A stretch of 64,000 nucleotides of DNA, taken from Onishia taeanensis (GTDB taxonomy: Bacteria; Pseudomonadota; Gammaproteobacteria; Pseudomonadales; Halomonadaceae). Where the stretch lies: contig NZ_FNCI01000011.1 of NCBI RefSeq assembly GCF_900100755.1, positions 1-64,000 of the forward strand. The letters run 5' to 3'. Shown piece by piece: positions 55,048 to 64,000 of the stretch. Under the pieces are notes generated by a model that saw nothing but the letters and a program-made list of their open reading frames with translations, ran no database searches and was not told the DNA's origin. How positions within the stretch are numbered: position 1 is the stretch's first letter; every line of letters begins with the position of its first letter. The position numbers and the translations under genes were made by a program.

Positions 55048-57990
55048 ATGAGCGAATTTTCTCCCGGCCAGCGCTGGATCAGCGACGGCGAAGCCGAGCT
55101 GGGTCTGGGCACCGTCCTGAACTGCGATTTCCGTACCGTCACCGTGCTGTTTGCCGCCAGCGAGGAAACACGCACCTACAGCGTGCGCCAGGCCCCCCTG
55201 ACCCGGGTGGCCTTCGGTAGCGGCGACCGCATCCAGTCCGCCGAGGGCTGGCAGATGCTGGTCGACGACAGCAAGGAAGAACGCGGTCTGATCGTCTATA
55301 TCGGCGAGGACGACCAAGGCCAACTGCGCGAGCTTCCCGAAGCCCAACTGGCCGACACCATGCAGTTCGACCAGGCCCGCGACCGTCTGCTGACCGGCCA
55401 GGTCGACCGCAACGACTGGTTCAACCTGCGCTTTCGCACCCTGCACCACCACAACCGCATCGAGCAGAACCCGGCGCTGGGTCTCGCCGGCCCCAAGGTC
55501 GACCTGATCGACCACCAGCTCTATATCGCCGACGAAATCACCGGCCGCCATGCGCCCCGCGTGCTGCTGGCCGACGAAGTGGGCCTTGGCAAGACCATCG
55601 AAGCCGGCCTGATCCTGCATCGGCTGCTGCTCACCGGCCGCGCCGAGCGGGCGCTGATCCTGGTGCCGGACAGCCTCACTCACCAGTGGCTGGTCGAACT
55701 GCTGCGTCGCTTCGCTCTCAAGGTCACCCTGCTCGACGAGCACCAGAGCCAGGCCCATAGCGACGGCAACCCCTTCGAGACCGGCCAGCTGGTGCTGGCG
55801 AGCCAGCAGTGGCTGTTCAACAACCCGCACCGCCAGGCCCAGGCCGAGGCCTGCGACTGGGACATGCTGATCGTCGACGAGGCCCATCACCTGGACTGGA
55901 CCCCGGACGAGCAGGGCCCCGGCTATAGCTGCGTCGAGCGCCTGTCGACCGCCATCGACGGCGTGCTGCTGCTCACCGCCACCCCCGAGCAGATGGGCCT
56001 CGAGAGCCACTTCGCGCGGCTGCGCCTGCTCGACCCGGACCGCTATCAGGACCTCGAACGCTTCAAGGCCGAGGAGGCCGGCTACGTGCAGGTGGCCGAG
56101 GCCATTGATGCCCTGGATGCCCTTCCCGCCGCCACCGCGGCCGAGAGCGCCGCCGCCCGGGCGCGGATCGATGCGGTGATCGACGACGCCGACAGCCAGG
56201 CCCTCCTCGATACCCTGGCCGAGCCGGAAAGCGATGACGCCCAGCGCGAGGCGGCCCGGCGCCAGCTCACCGAGCAGCTGCTCGACCGTCACGGCACCGG
56301 CCGGGTGATGTTCCGCAACAGCCGCCGTCATGTCGGCGGCTTCCCCTCCCGGGAGCTGCACGTCAGCGAACTCGCCCTGCCCTCGGCCTATCGCCGCGTG
56401 CTGCGCCGGATCGAGCGCGACGAGGACTACCTCGACGAGCTGCTGATCGAGACCGGGTTGGATCATCCGGACGTGCTGATCTATCCGGACGCCATGTACC
56501 GGGCGCTCGGCGAGGACCCGCTCAACGCCGAACCCTGGTGGCAGTTCGACCCCCGTGTGACCTGGCTGCTCGAGCAACTCACCGAGGTCGGCGACGACAA
56601 GATGCTGGTCATCGCCCACGACCGCGACACCGCCCTCGAGCTCGCCGAGGGCCTGCGGGTGCTGGGCGGCGTGCATGCGCCGGTGTTCCACGAGGGCCTG
56701 ACGCTGGTCGAGCGCGACCGCGCCGCCGCCGCCTTCGCCGATGACGAAGACGGCTGCCAGGTGCTGGTGTGCTCGGAGATCGGCTCCGAGGGCCGCAACT
56801 TCCAGTTCTGCCGCCACCTGGTGATGTTCGACCTGCCCCAGCACCCGGACCAGCTCGAGCAGCGCATCGGTCGCCTGGACCGCATCGGCCAGCAGCACGC
56901 CATCCAACTGCATGTGCCGGTGTTCGAACAGAGCCCCGGCGCCCGCCTGTTGCGCTGGTATCGGGAAGGGATGGACGCCTTCAGCGCGCCCCATGGGGTC
57001 GGCAGCGAGCTGTTCGATGCCTTCGGCGACGAGCTGGCCGAGGCGCTGCTCGACGAGGAAAGCCTCGAGGAACTGATCACCGAGACCCGCGCCCTCTTCG
57101 ACACCAAGCTCAAGGAGCGCGAGGCCGGCCGCAATCGCCTTCTCGAGCACAATGCCTGCCGCCCCGCCCGCGCTGCCAAGGTGATCGAGGCGATCCGCGA
57201 ACTCGACGACGACAAGGCGCTGCCGCGCTACCTGGAGCAGGCGCTGGATATTTTCGGCGTCGACAGCCAGGACCTCGGCGGCAATATCATGCATCTGCAG
57301 CCGAGCCCGCAGATGCTCGACGGCCTACCGGGCCTGGTGAAAGGCGAGGATGGCTTCTCGGCCACCCTGTCGCGCGCCCAGGCCCTGGCGCGGGACGACG
57401 TGCAGCACCTATCCTGGGAACACCCGCTGGTGCGCGAGATGATGGCCCGCCAGCTCGACGGCAACATGGGCAACACGGCGCTTGCCCTGCTCAAGCATCC
57501 GGCGATTCCCGGCGGCCGCCTGATGACCGAGCTGGTCTTCCGCACCCACTGCCCGGCACCCAAGAAGCTGCACGTCAACCGCTTCCTGCCGGCCACCGCG
57601 GTGCGCGTGCTGCTCGACGAAGCCGGCAGCAACCTGTCCTCCAAGGTCTCCTTCGGCGGGCTCGCCAAGAACCTCACCAAGGTCAAGAAGGCGGTGGCCC
57701 GCGACCTGATCAAGGACCGCCACGATCAGCTGCGCGAGCTTTTGACCCAGGGCGAGCAAGAAGCCGAGCGCGAGCTGCCGAGCATCGTCGAGGCCGCCCA
57801 GACCCGCATGCGCGAGACTCTGGACGGCGAGCTTTCTCGTCTCAAGGCGCTCTCCCGGCACAACCCAGCGGTGCGCGAGGATGAGCTGAAGGCCCTCGCC
57901 GACACCCGGGCCGCGCTGGACAGCGCCATCGAAGGCACCCGGCTGCGCCTGGATGCGGTGCGCGTAATCGTCACCATCGACACCGACTAG
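55048..57990 (+). CDS. rapA: RNA polymerase-associated ATPase RapA
   Basis: A Swi2/Snf2-type translocase that binds RNA polymerase and aids its recycling from non-productive complexes. The 980-aa protein has two N-terminal Tudor-like domains (about 1-105; FSPGQRWISDGEAELGLG), Walker A DEVGLGKT (176-183), the DEAH box in VVDEAHH-like form (VDEAHH) near 280, and helicase motif VI GRLDRIGQ. The length and N-terminus match E. coli RapA (968 aa). The ATG at 55048 is used; an upstream GTG/ATG extension of 11 codons is not conserved. Confidence 0.95.
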   Translation: MSEFSPGQRWISDGEAELGLGTVLNCDFRTVTVLFAASEETRTYSVRQAPLTRVAFGSGDRIQSAEGWQMLVDDSKEERGLIVYIGEDDQGQLRELPEAQLADTMQFDQARDRLLTGQVDRNDWFNLRFRTLHHHNRIEQNPALGLAGPKVDLIDHQLYIADEITGRHAPRVLLADEVGLGKTIEAGLILHRLLLTGRAERALILVPDSLTHQWLVELLRRFALKVTLLDEHQSQAHSDGNPFETGQLVLASQQWLFNNPHRQAQAEACDWDMLIVDEAHHLDWTPDEQGPGYSCVERLSTAIDGVLLLTATPEQMGLESHFARLRLLDPDRYQDLERFKAEEAGYVQVAEAIDALDALPAATAAESAAARARIDAVIDDADSQALLDTLAEPESDDAQREAARRQLTEQLLDRHGTGRVMFRNSRRHVGGFPSRELHVSELALPSAYRRVLRRIERDEDYLDELLIETGLDHPDVLIYPDAMYRALGEDPLNAEPWWQFDPRVTWLLEQLTEVGDDKMLVIAHDRDTALELAEGLRVLGGVHAPVFHEGLTLVERDRAAAAFADDEDGCQVLVCSEIGSEGRNFQFCRHLVMFDLPQHPDQLEQRIGRLDRIGQQHAIQLHVPVFEQSPGARLLRWYREGMDAFSAPHGVGSELFDAFGDELAEALLDEESLEELITETRALFDTKLKEREAGRNRLLEHNACRPARAAKVIEAIRELDDDKALPRYLEQALDIFGVDSQDLGGNIMHLQPSPQMLDGLPGLVKGEDGFSATLSRAQALARDDVQHLSWEHPLVREMMARQLDGNMGNTALALLKHPAIPGGRLMTELVFRTHCPAPKKLHVNRFLPATAVRVLLDEAGSNLSSKVSFGGLAKNLTKVKKAVARDLIKDRHDQLRELLTQGEQEAERELPSIVEAAQTRMRETLDGELSRLKALSRHNPAVREDELKALADTRAALDSAIEGTRLRLDAVRVIVTIDTD

Positions 57991-58028
57991 CCTCGGCGCC
58001 GGTCCCGGCGCCCTATCGAACGCCTGAA

Positions 58029-58070
58029 ACCCAGCGCGCCCGGCCACTTTGGCCGGGCGCGCTGGGTTTT
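58029..58070 (+). terminator. Terminator of rapA
   Basis: A very strong stem, AACCCAGCGCGCCCGGCC with its complement, closes a 5-nt loop and ends in TTTT. Confidence 0.9.
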
Positions 58071-58169
58071 ACGGCAATACCGCGACTCACGAACCTTCCG
58101 TTGCCAAGGGAGATCTTGGTGATAAGGGGGAACGTAGGCGCCGAGAGTTCTGAACCGACTCGAACAGCG

Positions 58170-59075
58170 CTAGCGCCCAAGGATCGCCGTCAGCGCCTGA
58201 TCGAGTGTTGGGTACTGGAAGCGAAAGCCGGCCTCCTCGAGGCGCGCCGGGCGCATGTCGGCGCCGGTCAGCAGCAGGTTGGCCATTTCGCCGAGACCGA
58301 CCTTGAGCACGCAGGCCGGCACCGCCATGAAGGCCGGCCGCTTGAGATGGCGAGCCAGCGTGGCGGTGAAGGCGGCGTTGGTTTCGGGCTTGGGGGCCGA
58401 GGCATTGAAGGGGCCGCTAAGGTCCTCGCGCTCGAGCAGGAATTCGAGCAGCGCCAGCATGTCCTCGCGGTGAATCCAGGGCATGAACTGACGCCCACTG
58501 CCGAAGGGGCCGCCGAGCCCCAGCTTGAAGGGCGTCAGCATCTTCGCCAGGGTTCCGCCGTCCTTCTCGAGCACCAGCCCCGTGCGCACCAGCACGACCC
58601 GCACGCCATGAGCCTCGGCGGCCTTGGCCTCCTGCTCCCAGCGCTCACACAGGCGGTGGGCGAATTCGTCGTGGGGCGGCGTCTCCTCGGTGACCCGGTT
58701 ATCGCCCTGATCACCGTAGTAGCCCATCGCCGAGCCGGAAAGCATCACCTGCGGCGCGGCGTCGCTCTCGGCGAGTCGACCGCAGAGTTTCACCAGCTCC
58801 CGGGTGATATCGACGCGAGAGTCCACCAGCCGATGCTTTTGCGCCTCGCTCCAGCGCTTGCCGGCGATCGACTCGCCGGCCAGGTTGATGATTGCCTCCG
58901 GCCGCGCCTCGGCGAACGCCATGACCGTGTCCGCGACCCTCGCACCCGCCGGCAGCAGGTCCCGCGCGCTAGCCGGGTCCCGGGACACCACCAGCAGGTC
59001 GTGTCCTGCCTCGGCCAGGCGTTGGCACAGGGGCCTACCGACGAAGCCGGTTCCACCAGTGACCAGAATACGCAT
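58170..59075 (-). CDS. yfcH: NAD-dependent epimerase/SDR-like protein YfcH
   Basis: A 301-aa member of the TIGR01777 (SULA/YfcH) family. The Rossmann motif GGTGFVG is at 7-13, INLAGESIAGKRW near 63-75, SGSAMGYYGD near 114-123, and a C-terminal DUF1731 region (about 245-300). Conserved in gammaproteobacteria with no firmly established reaction. Confidence 0.88.
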   Translation of the reverse strand: MRILVTGGTGFVGRPLCQRLAEAGHDLLVVSRDPASARDLLPAGARVADTVMAFAEARPEAIINLAGESIAGKRWSEAQKHRLVDSRVDITRELVKLCGRLAESDAAPQVMLSGSAMGYYGDQGDNRVTEETPPHDEFAHRLCERWEQEAKAAEAHGVRVVLVRTGLVLEKDGGTLAKMLTPFKLGLGGPFGSGRQFMPWIHREDMLALLEFLLEREDLSGPFNASAPKPETNAAFTATLARHLKRPAFMAVPACVLKVGLGEMANLLLTGADMRPARLEEAGFRFQYPTLDQALTAILGR

Positions 59076-59408
59076 GCTGCCTCCTTAGAATACCGAACCC
59101 TATGTGATGCCCAACGGCGACGAGCGGTCTTGCCTTGGCAAGCTCTCCCGAATCAGTCGCTGCCGCGGTGCCTGGAAACCAGCACCCGCTGACGTAAAAC
59201 CGAGCACTAGAAGCTGAGAAAAGAGCCTGATGACAAGCGTGGCTCATGACGATCCTGCCACGCCAGGACCCACTGCCTGCGTCGAGCTCCGGGGCGCTGA
59301 TGGACCATCACAACCTAGACTAGGGGTTATACAGCGTTTGTACGAGTCTGTTAACCTAGTAAGCATTGATGACTGTAGCGCCAGCCACGACAGTCACCCG
59401 GAGGATTC
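59076..59408. other. 333-bp divergent spacer between yfcH and the FAD oxidoreductase
   Basis: It contains TTATACA (59327-59333) and TTGTACGA (59338-59345), AACCTAG twice (59312-59318 and 59353-59359), and the palindrome CCTAG-A-CTAGG (59314-59324). No small gene is supported. It probably holds both divergent promoters. Confidence 0.5.
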
Positions 59409-60428
59409 ATGACTGCCATTCCATCCATCGCCATTATCGGTGCCGGGCTGTCGGGCCTCGCCTGCGCTCAGGCACTCGCCGATCACGATATCTCAAGCGA
59501 GGTCTTCGACAAGGGCCGGGGGCCGGGTGGCCGCATGACCAGTCGCCGGCTCCCCGGGGCCGTCGTCGACTTGGGGGCTCAGTATTTTACCGCCCGCGAA
59601 TCACGCTTCTCCGAGCAGGTCGCCGTCTGGCGCAAGGCCGGCTTGGTGGCTCCCTGGCCGCAGCGGCTGTGGCGCGTCGAGGCCGACGGCTGGCAGCCCC
59701 ATCATGATGATCAAACGCGCTATAGCGCTGCGCCGCGCATGAGCGCCCTGACACGCTCGCTGGCCGAGGGCGTCGACCTGCATGCCCAGACGCGCATCAC
59801 CGGCCTGCAACAGAGAGCCGACGGCTGGTGGCTGGCCGACGATGCGGGTCGCGATCATGGCCCCTATGCCAGGGTCGTGGTCACGGTACCCACCCCCCAG
59901 GCCGAGCCGCTGGTCGCGCCCCATGACCCGGCGCTGGCCGCCGACTGCCTCGCCATCGTGCAACAGCCCTGCTGGGCTGGCTACGCGGTATTCGATGAGC
60001 CCTTGCCGGAACTGCCCGGCGTCGATGCCGACTGGCAAGCCGCCTTCGTCAATGTCGGCCCGCTGAGCATGGTCAGCCGCAACGACACCAAACCTGGCCG
60101 CCAAGCGCAGGACGAGAGCCTGACCCTGCTCGCCAGCCACGAGGCCAGTGCGGCATGGCTGGAAGACGATGCCGATGCGGTTGCCGAGCGGCTTTTCTCG
60201 GCCTTCGAGTCGCTCTATCCACGGCCACTGCCCAAGCCGCGTCTGATCGGCGCCCATCGCTGGCGCTATGCCAAACCCTGCGGACCGGCCACCGGCGGCC
60301 CTGGTTACCGGCTCAGTGCCCGCGGCATTGCACTTTGTGGCGATGCCTTGCGTTCATCTCGCATCGAGGGAGCCTGGCTTTCCGGGCATGACCTGGGCCA
60401 AACCCTGGCCGCCGAAATCGGTTCCTGA
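59409..60428 (+). CDS. FAD/NAD(P)-dependent oxidoreductase, renalase/amine oxidase-like
   Basis: A 339-aa flavoprotein with the dinucleotide motif GAGLSG (11-16) and the FAD-contact stretch GRGPGGRMTSRR (36-47). A C-terminal GD motif lies in ALCGDALRSSRIEGAWLSG. The family groups with renalase and amine oxidases; in pseudomonads such genes accompany photolyase clusters. CGGAGG lies just before the ATG. The substrate is unknown. Confidence 0.83.
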   Translation: MTAIPSIAIIGAGLSGLACAQALADHDISSEVFDKGRGPGGRMTSRRLPGAVVDLGAQYFTARESRFSEQVAVWRKAGLVAPWPQRLWRVEADGWQPHHDDQTRYSAAPRMSALTRSLAEGVDLHAQTRITGLQQRADGWWLADDAGRDHGPYARVVVTVPTPQAEPLVAPHDPALAADCLAIVQQPCWAGYAVFDEPLPELPGVDADWQAAFVNVGPLSMVSRNDTKPGRQAQDESLTLLASHEASAAWLEDDADAVAERLFSAFESLYPRPLPKPRLIGAHRWRYAKPCGPATGGPGYRLSARGIALCGDALRSSRIEGAWLSGHDLGQTLAAEIGS

Positions 60429-60523
60429 ACAAAGTGTAAGACGTTGATAGCTGAAAGACTGACGCCCGACGTCAGCGCTGCCACCGATACCACCGCTCAT
60501 TTCTTGTACGCCACGAGGTTTAC

Positions 60524-60892
60524 ATGTCACACGCTCTGATCCTGCTCGCCCACGGTTCTCGTGACCCGCGCTGGAAGGCCCCCTTCGAATCCTTGGCCGA
60601 GACCTTGGCGGCACGCCTCTCGACTCCGCTGCGCATGGCGTATATGGAGCTCTGCGAACCGTCGCTCGAAGCCACTGTGGCCGAGCTTCGCGACAGCGGC
60701 ATCGAGCGCGCCGACATCCTGCCGCTATTCTTCGCCGCCGGTCGGCACCTCCGCGAAGACGTGCCGGGCCAGATCACTGCCCTGGGCGCTGCCCACCCCG
60801 ATATCGCACTGACGCTACTGCCACCGGTAGGCGAACATCCGGCCTTCGTCGATGCCCTGGCCGGCATTATCGACGAGCGGGCCAACGGCTGA
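60524..60892 (+). CDS. cbiX: CbiX/SirB-type sirohydrochlorin chelatase-like protein
   Basis: A 122-aa short CbiX protein: metal-ligand HGS motif at the N-terminus (LLAHGSRD, His10) and a second region, FFAAGRH, near 68-75 in which His74 is the other expected ligand. Such single-domain chelatases insert Co, Ni or Fe into sirohydrochlorin. It lies between the FAD oxidoreductase and the MerR gene; a link of chelatase to a B12-type light regulator is possible but unproven. Confidence 0.82.
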   Translation: MSHALILLAHGSRDPRWKAPFESLAETLAARLSTPLRMAYMELCEPSLEATVAELRDSGIERADILPLFFAAGRHLREDVPGQITALGAAHPDIALTLLPPVGEHPAFVDALAGIIDERANG

Positions 60893-60928
60893 TCGGCGGT
60901 GATGATGGGATGCCGCTCAACCCATGCT

Positions 60929-60955
60929 TTGTACAACATCATTGCCTTGTATAAT
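60929..60955 (+). promoter_or_regulatory. TTGTAnAA repeats and -10 box upstream of the MerR/LitR-like gene
   Basis: TTGTACAA (60929-60936) and TTGTATAA (60947-60954) lie 18 bp apart and overlap a perfect -10 TATAAT (60950-60955). Related motifs precede the FAD oxidoreductase (59327-59345). An autoregulatory MerR-type site is inferred. Confidence 0.5.
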
Positions 60956-61044
60956 ATTTTGCACCATTCTTAGCCCCATCGGCGACGTAGCGTAGTGTTA
61001 ACGCGTCGCTGCTTCGACCGACCCAGCAAGAGGCTCCCAAGCGC

Positions 61045-61956
61045 ATGACTACCAAGGCGACCCATCCGGCCGATACGCCGCTCTACCCTATTCGTGAGGT
61101 CTCACGATTGACGGGGGTCAACTCGGTGACCTTGCGGGCCTGGGAGCGACGCTACGGCCTGATTCGCCCGCAGCGCACGGCCAAAGGCCATCGCCTCTAT
61201 GCCTATGAAGACGTGGAGCGCGTCGAGAATATCCTGCAATGGCTCAATCGCGGCGTGCCGGTCAGCCAGGTGCGCGAGCTGCTCGACCAGCCGGCGCCAG
61301 CCGAGCCCATGGCGCCGGCCATCGGCGATTGGGAAGGGCAGCGCCAGCAGTGGCAGGCCGCCATCGAAGCCTTGGATATCGAGCGCCTGGATGCGCTCTA
61401 CCACCAGGCCATGACGCTCTACCCGGTGACCACCTGCGTCGGCGAACTGCTCAAGCCATTGGTCGTGTCGTTCGAGGAAAGCTGGGGCGACCAGCTCGGC
61501 GCGGCACTGCAGCGCACCACCTTGGAATCCTTCCTGCGCAGCCGCGTGGGCACCCGCCTGTATCACGGCAACAAGGTGGCGACCAACGGCATGGTGCTGA
61601 TCAGCCGGCTGCCTGACGCCCACGGCATGCTCTGGGAACTGCTGACCGCCCTCACGGCAAGCGACGCCGGCTATCGCGTTCAGCTGTTCGACGACGCCCT
61701 GCCCCTTAGCGAGATGCCGCTGGCCGTGCAGCGCCTGAATGCCGTCGCCATGCTGGTGAGCAGCGGCCAGGCCGAGCGCACCGAGCTCTTCCGGCGCCAG
61801 CTACCCAAGCTCGCCGAACAGCTCAGCGTGCCGCTGGGGCTCTGCGGGCCGGTGGCGCGCATCCGCGAGCAGGAGCTTAGCGATACTCAGGTCGCGGTAC
61901 TCGGCGATGACCCGCTCCAGGCCATCTCCCGGCTCAAACCGCTGACCCGGGGCTGA
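61045..61956 (+). CDS. MerR-family regulator, LitR/CarH-like
   Basis: A 303-aa protein with an N-terminal MerR winged HTH (about 12-80: YPIREVSRLTGVNSVTLRAWERRYGL) and a C-terminal two-part domain of the cobalamin-binding type seen in CarH/LitR (helical bundle about 105-180, Rossmann-like about 185-300). The site where B12-binding members have ExxHxxG reads PDAHGMLW, so a His is present but the following Gly spacing is not. Light or redox control of the photolyase cluster is inferred. Confidence 0.83.
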   Translation: MTTKATHPADTPLYPIREVSRLTGVNSVTLRAWERRYGLIRPQRTAKGHRLYAYEDVERVENILQWLNRGVPVSQVRELLDQPAPAEPMAPAIGDWEGQRQQWQAAIEALDIERLDALYHQAMTLYPVTTCVGELLKPLVVSFEESWGDQLGAALQRTTLESFLRSRVGTRLYHGNKVATNGMVLISRLPDAHGMLWELLTALTASDAGYRVQLFDDALPLSEMPLAVQRLNAVAMLVSSGQAERTELFRRQLPKLAEQLSVPLGLCGPVARIREQELSDTQVAVLGDDPLQAISRLKPLTRG

Positions 61957-62028
61957 GCGCGGTCACTCCCGATAGCCCTGATACCGCCTTCTCGGACACG
62001 GCCCCCTTCCACAATCACAGGAGCGATC

Positions 62029-63477
62029 ATGCAAGGTGAGACTCCGGCCGGCGCGGCCCCTCGACTGGTCTGGCTGCGCAGCGATCTGCGGCTGCACGAC
62101 AACACCGCCCTGAGTGAGGCGGCCCGACAGGGACCGGTAGTCGCCGTCTTTCTGCGCTGTCTGCCCCAATGGCAGGCTCATGGCCACGGGGCCAACAAGC
62201 TCGATTTCCTCAACCGCGGCGTCACCGCCCTGGCCGAGGATCTTGCCGGTTACAACATCCCGCTGCTGCATCGGGAGATCGACCACTTCGATGCCGCCCC
62301 GGCTACCCTGCTCGCCCTGGCGGAAGAGGTCGGCGCCTGTGCCCTGCACTTCAACCGCGAATATCCGCTTGACGAGTGGCGCCGCGACGAAGCGGTCATC
62401 GCCGCCTTCGACCGCCAGGGTCTGACGGTCAAGGCGCATACCGATGCCATCGCCTTCGCCCCCGGCGAGTTGCTCACCGGTCAAGGCGACTACTACAGCG
62501 TATTCACGCCCTTCGCCAAGGCCTGGCACCGGGCACTCACGTCCGAGCGGCTGGCCCTACGCGACACTCCTGCCGTCCAGGCGCCGCTTGAAATTTCAAG
62601 CGAGCCGGTACCCGAGCTGCCCGCCCTTGAGGATACCCCCGCCGCACCGGAGCGTTGGCCCGCCGGCGAACAGGCCGCCGCCGACCGGCTGGAACGTTTC
62701 CTGCGCTTCCGCGGCCGCCACTACAAGGAACAGCGCGACCTGCCGGCGGTCGCCGGCACCAGCGAGCTGTCTCCCTACCTGGCACTGGGCATGCTGTCCT
62801 TTCGTCAGTGCTGTCAGGCGGTGCTGGCCGAAAACGACGGCCACCTCAACGAGGGTGACGCAGGCCTTACCGCCTGGGTCAACGAACTGGTCTGGCGGGA
62901 GTTCTATCAGCACATCGTCATCGGTTTTCCCCGCGTGTGCCGCCATCGAGCCTTCCAGCAGCACACCGAGGCGCTGGCCTGGCGCGACGACGAGGCCGCC
63001 TTCACGGCCTGGTGTGAAGGACGCACCGGCTACCCGATCGTCGATGCCGCCATGCGCCAGCTGGTCGAAACTGGCTGGATGCACAACCGGTTGCGCATGG
63101 TGACCGCGATGTTCCTGACCAAGCACCTGCTGATCGACTGGCGCCGTGGCGAGGCCTTCTTCCTGCGCCACCTGATCGATGGCGAATTCGCCGCCAACAA
63201 TGGCGGCTGGCAGTGGGCCGCGTCCACCGGCACCGATGCCGCGCCCTATTTCCGCATTTTCAATCCCACCACCCAGTCTCAGCGCTTCGACCCGGAAGGC
63301 ACCTTCATCAAGACCTACCTGCCCTCTCTGGCGACGCTATCTGCCAAACAGCGCCATGCGCCACCGGCAGGCGATCTGCTCGATCAAGCCGATTACCCTG
63401 CGCCGATCGTCGACCACAAGGCTGCCCGCGCGCGGGCGCTGGACGCCTTCAAGGCCCTCAAGAGTGACGCGTCCTGA
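62029..63477 (+). CDS. phrB: Deoxyribodipyrimidine photolyase
   Basis: A 482-aa class I CPD photolyase that uses FAD and blue light to split thymine dimers. It has the N-terminal antenna domain (LVWLRSDLRLHDNTAL) and the FAD-binding domain, with WVNELVWREFYQHI and the signature NNGGWQWAASTGTDAAPYF. The Trp electron-transfer residues appear present. CAGGAG precedes the ATG. It follows the MerR gene by 72 bp, probably as one operon. Confidence 0.95.
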   Translation: MQGETPAGAAPRLVWLRSDLRLHDNTALSEAARQGPVVAVFLRCLPQWQAHGHGANKLDFLNRGVTALAEDLAGYNIPLLHREIDHFDAAPATLLALAEEVGACALHFNREYPLDEWRRDEAVIAAFDRQGLTVKAHTDAIAFAPGELLTGQGDYYSVFTPFAKAWHRALTSERLALRDTPAVQAPLEISSEPVPELPALEDTPAAPERWPAGEQAAADRLERFLRFRGRHYKEQRDLPAVAGTSELSPYLALGMLSFRQCCQAVLAENDGHLNEGDAGLTAWVNELVWREFYQHIVIGFPRVCRHRAFQQHTEALAWRDDEAAFTAWCEGRTGYPIVDAAMRQLVETGWMHNRLRMVTAMFLTKHLLIDWRRGEAFFLRHLIDGEFAANNGGWQWAASTGTDAAPYFRIFNPTTQSQRFDPEGTFIKTYLPSLATLSAKQRHAPPAGDLLDQADYPAPIVDHKAARARALDAFKALKSDAS

Positions 63478-63504
63478 CAGGGCGCGCCCTGAACAGGAGT
63501 CATC

Positions 63505-63963
63505 ATGTCCCGTGACCCGGCACTGGAAGCTTTCTGCGCCTTCTTCAATAAGCTAGACAAGACCTATACAGATCAATTGGGAAGCGTATACACTGATGAC
63601 ATCGTCTTTCAGGATCCACTGCACCGTATCGAGGGCCTGAGCGAACTCGAACGCTACTTCGCGGCCTTGTACACGCATGTAGAGGAATGCCAGTTCGCCT
63701 TCCACCAACGGCAGCGCCAGGGCGACACCGCCTTCGTCACCTGGACCATGACGCTGCGCCACCCCCGTCTGTCAGGGGGCAAGGCCTATGAGGTGGAAGG
63801 CTGCTCACGGCTGACGTTCGCCCCATTCTCGGCCGGCAGTGACGAAGGAATACAAAAGGTGCAGCACCACCGCGACTACTTCGATGCCGGGGAATTGCTC
63901 TACGAGCGGCTCCCCGGGCTCGGCTGGGTGATTCGTCAACTCAAGCGACGCGCCGGGGCCTGA
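63505..63963 (+). CDS. NTF2/SnoaL-like protein of the photolyase cluster
   Basis: A 152-aa small alpha+beta protein with an NTF2-like pattern (FFNKLDKTYTDQLGSVYTDDIVFQDP; later VQHHRDYFDAGELLYERLP). Such proteins regularly follow phr in pseudomonads; the reaction is unknown. CAGGAG lies before the ATG, 27 bp after phrB, so it belongs to the same operon, which likely continues past the window. Confidence 0.8.
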   Translation: MSRDPALEAFCAFFNKLDKTYTDQLGSVYTDDIVFQDPLHRIEGLSELERYFAALYTHVEECQFAFHQRQRQGDTAFVTWTMTLRHPRLSGGKAYEVEGCSRLTFAPFSAGSDEGIQKVQHHRDYFDAGELLYERLPGLGWVIRQLKRRAGA

Positions 63964-64000
63964 AACCCATTGGCCGCTGCCATCGTAGCTAATAGCAATG

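Noticed and set aside
54886-57294. 802-codon frame antisense to rapA
   Set aside because: RapA on the plus strand is a full, recognisable protein; the antisense frame is a by-product of high-GC codon usage.

Overview
The window is a high-GC gammaproteobacterial chromosome segment, most likely from Halomonas or a close relative (Halomonadaceae). This rests on gene content and gene order, which largely follow the rplU-rpmA-obgE-proB-rpsT-murJ-ribF-ileS-lspA-fkpB-ispH-minor-pilin block of Pseudomonas-type genomes, and on protein sequences remembered from these groups. No search was run.

Layout. 1-620: promoter and leader of an rRNA operon on the minus strand; its 16S gene lies left of the window. 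625-6034: lipid and branched-chain amino acid genes (pssA, ilvC with divergent ilvY, ilvIH). 6748-8115: a lone sugar porter with a LacI-type palindrome upstream. 8249-15656: clpB with a heat-shock promoter, pgeF, rluD, bamD and nadE. 15768-24051: a PP0621-like protein, thiO and a type IV minor pilin locus (fimT-pilVWX-pilY1-pilE, plus an opposed extra GspH/FimT-type gene). 24205-36999: ispH, fkpB, lspA, ileS, ribF, murJ, rpsT, proB, obgE, rpmA, rplU and divergent ispB. 37115-37191: tRNA-Pro(CGG).

37475-49204 is the most interesting accessory region. It encodes the last three steps of the arginine transaminase route (2-ketoarginine decarboxylase, guanidinobutyraldehyde dehydrogenase, guanidinobutyrase), two unrelated membrane carriers, a metallo-beta-lactamase-fold hydrolase and a divergent PAS/sigma-54 activator. 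A textbook -24/-12 promoter precedes the guanidinobutyrase gene. Next to these is a two-gene unit: an MDR oxidoreductase and a proline-racemase-fold protein whose catalytic cysteines are replaced by Ser and Thr. No arginine transaminase is present, so how 2-ketoarginine, or another guanidino keto acid, is formed is open.

49336-58000: small unknown genes, a DJ-1/PfpI protein, dkgB, a YceB-like lipoprotein, an unusual LGT-like/TlpA fusion and rapA. 58170-63963: yfcH and then a photoprotection-type cluster (FAD oxidoreductase, CbiX-like chelatase, LitR-like MerR regulator, photolyase, NTF2-like protein), with TTGTAnAA-like motifs in two upstream regions. No insertion sequence, prophage, CRISPR array or plasmid origin was seen.
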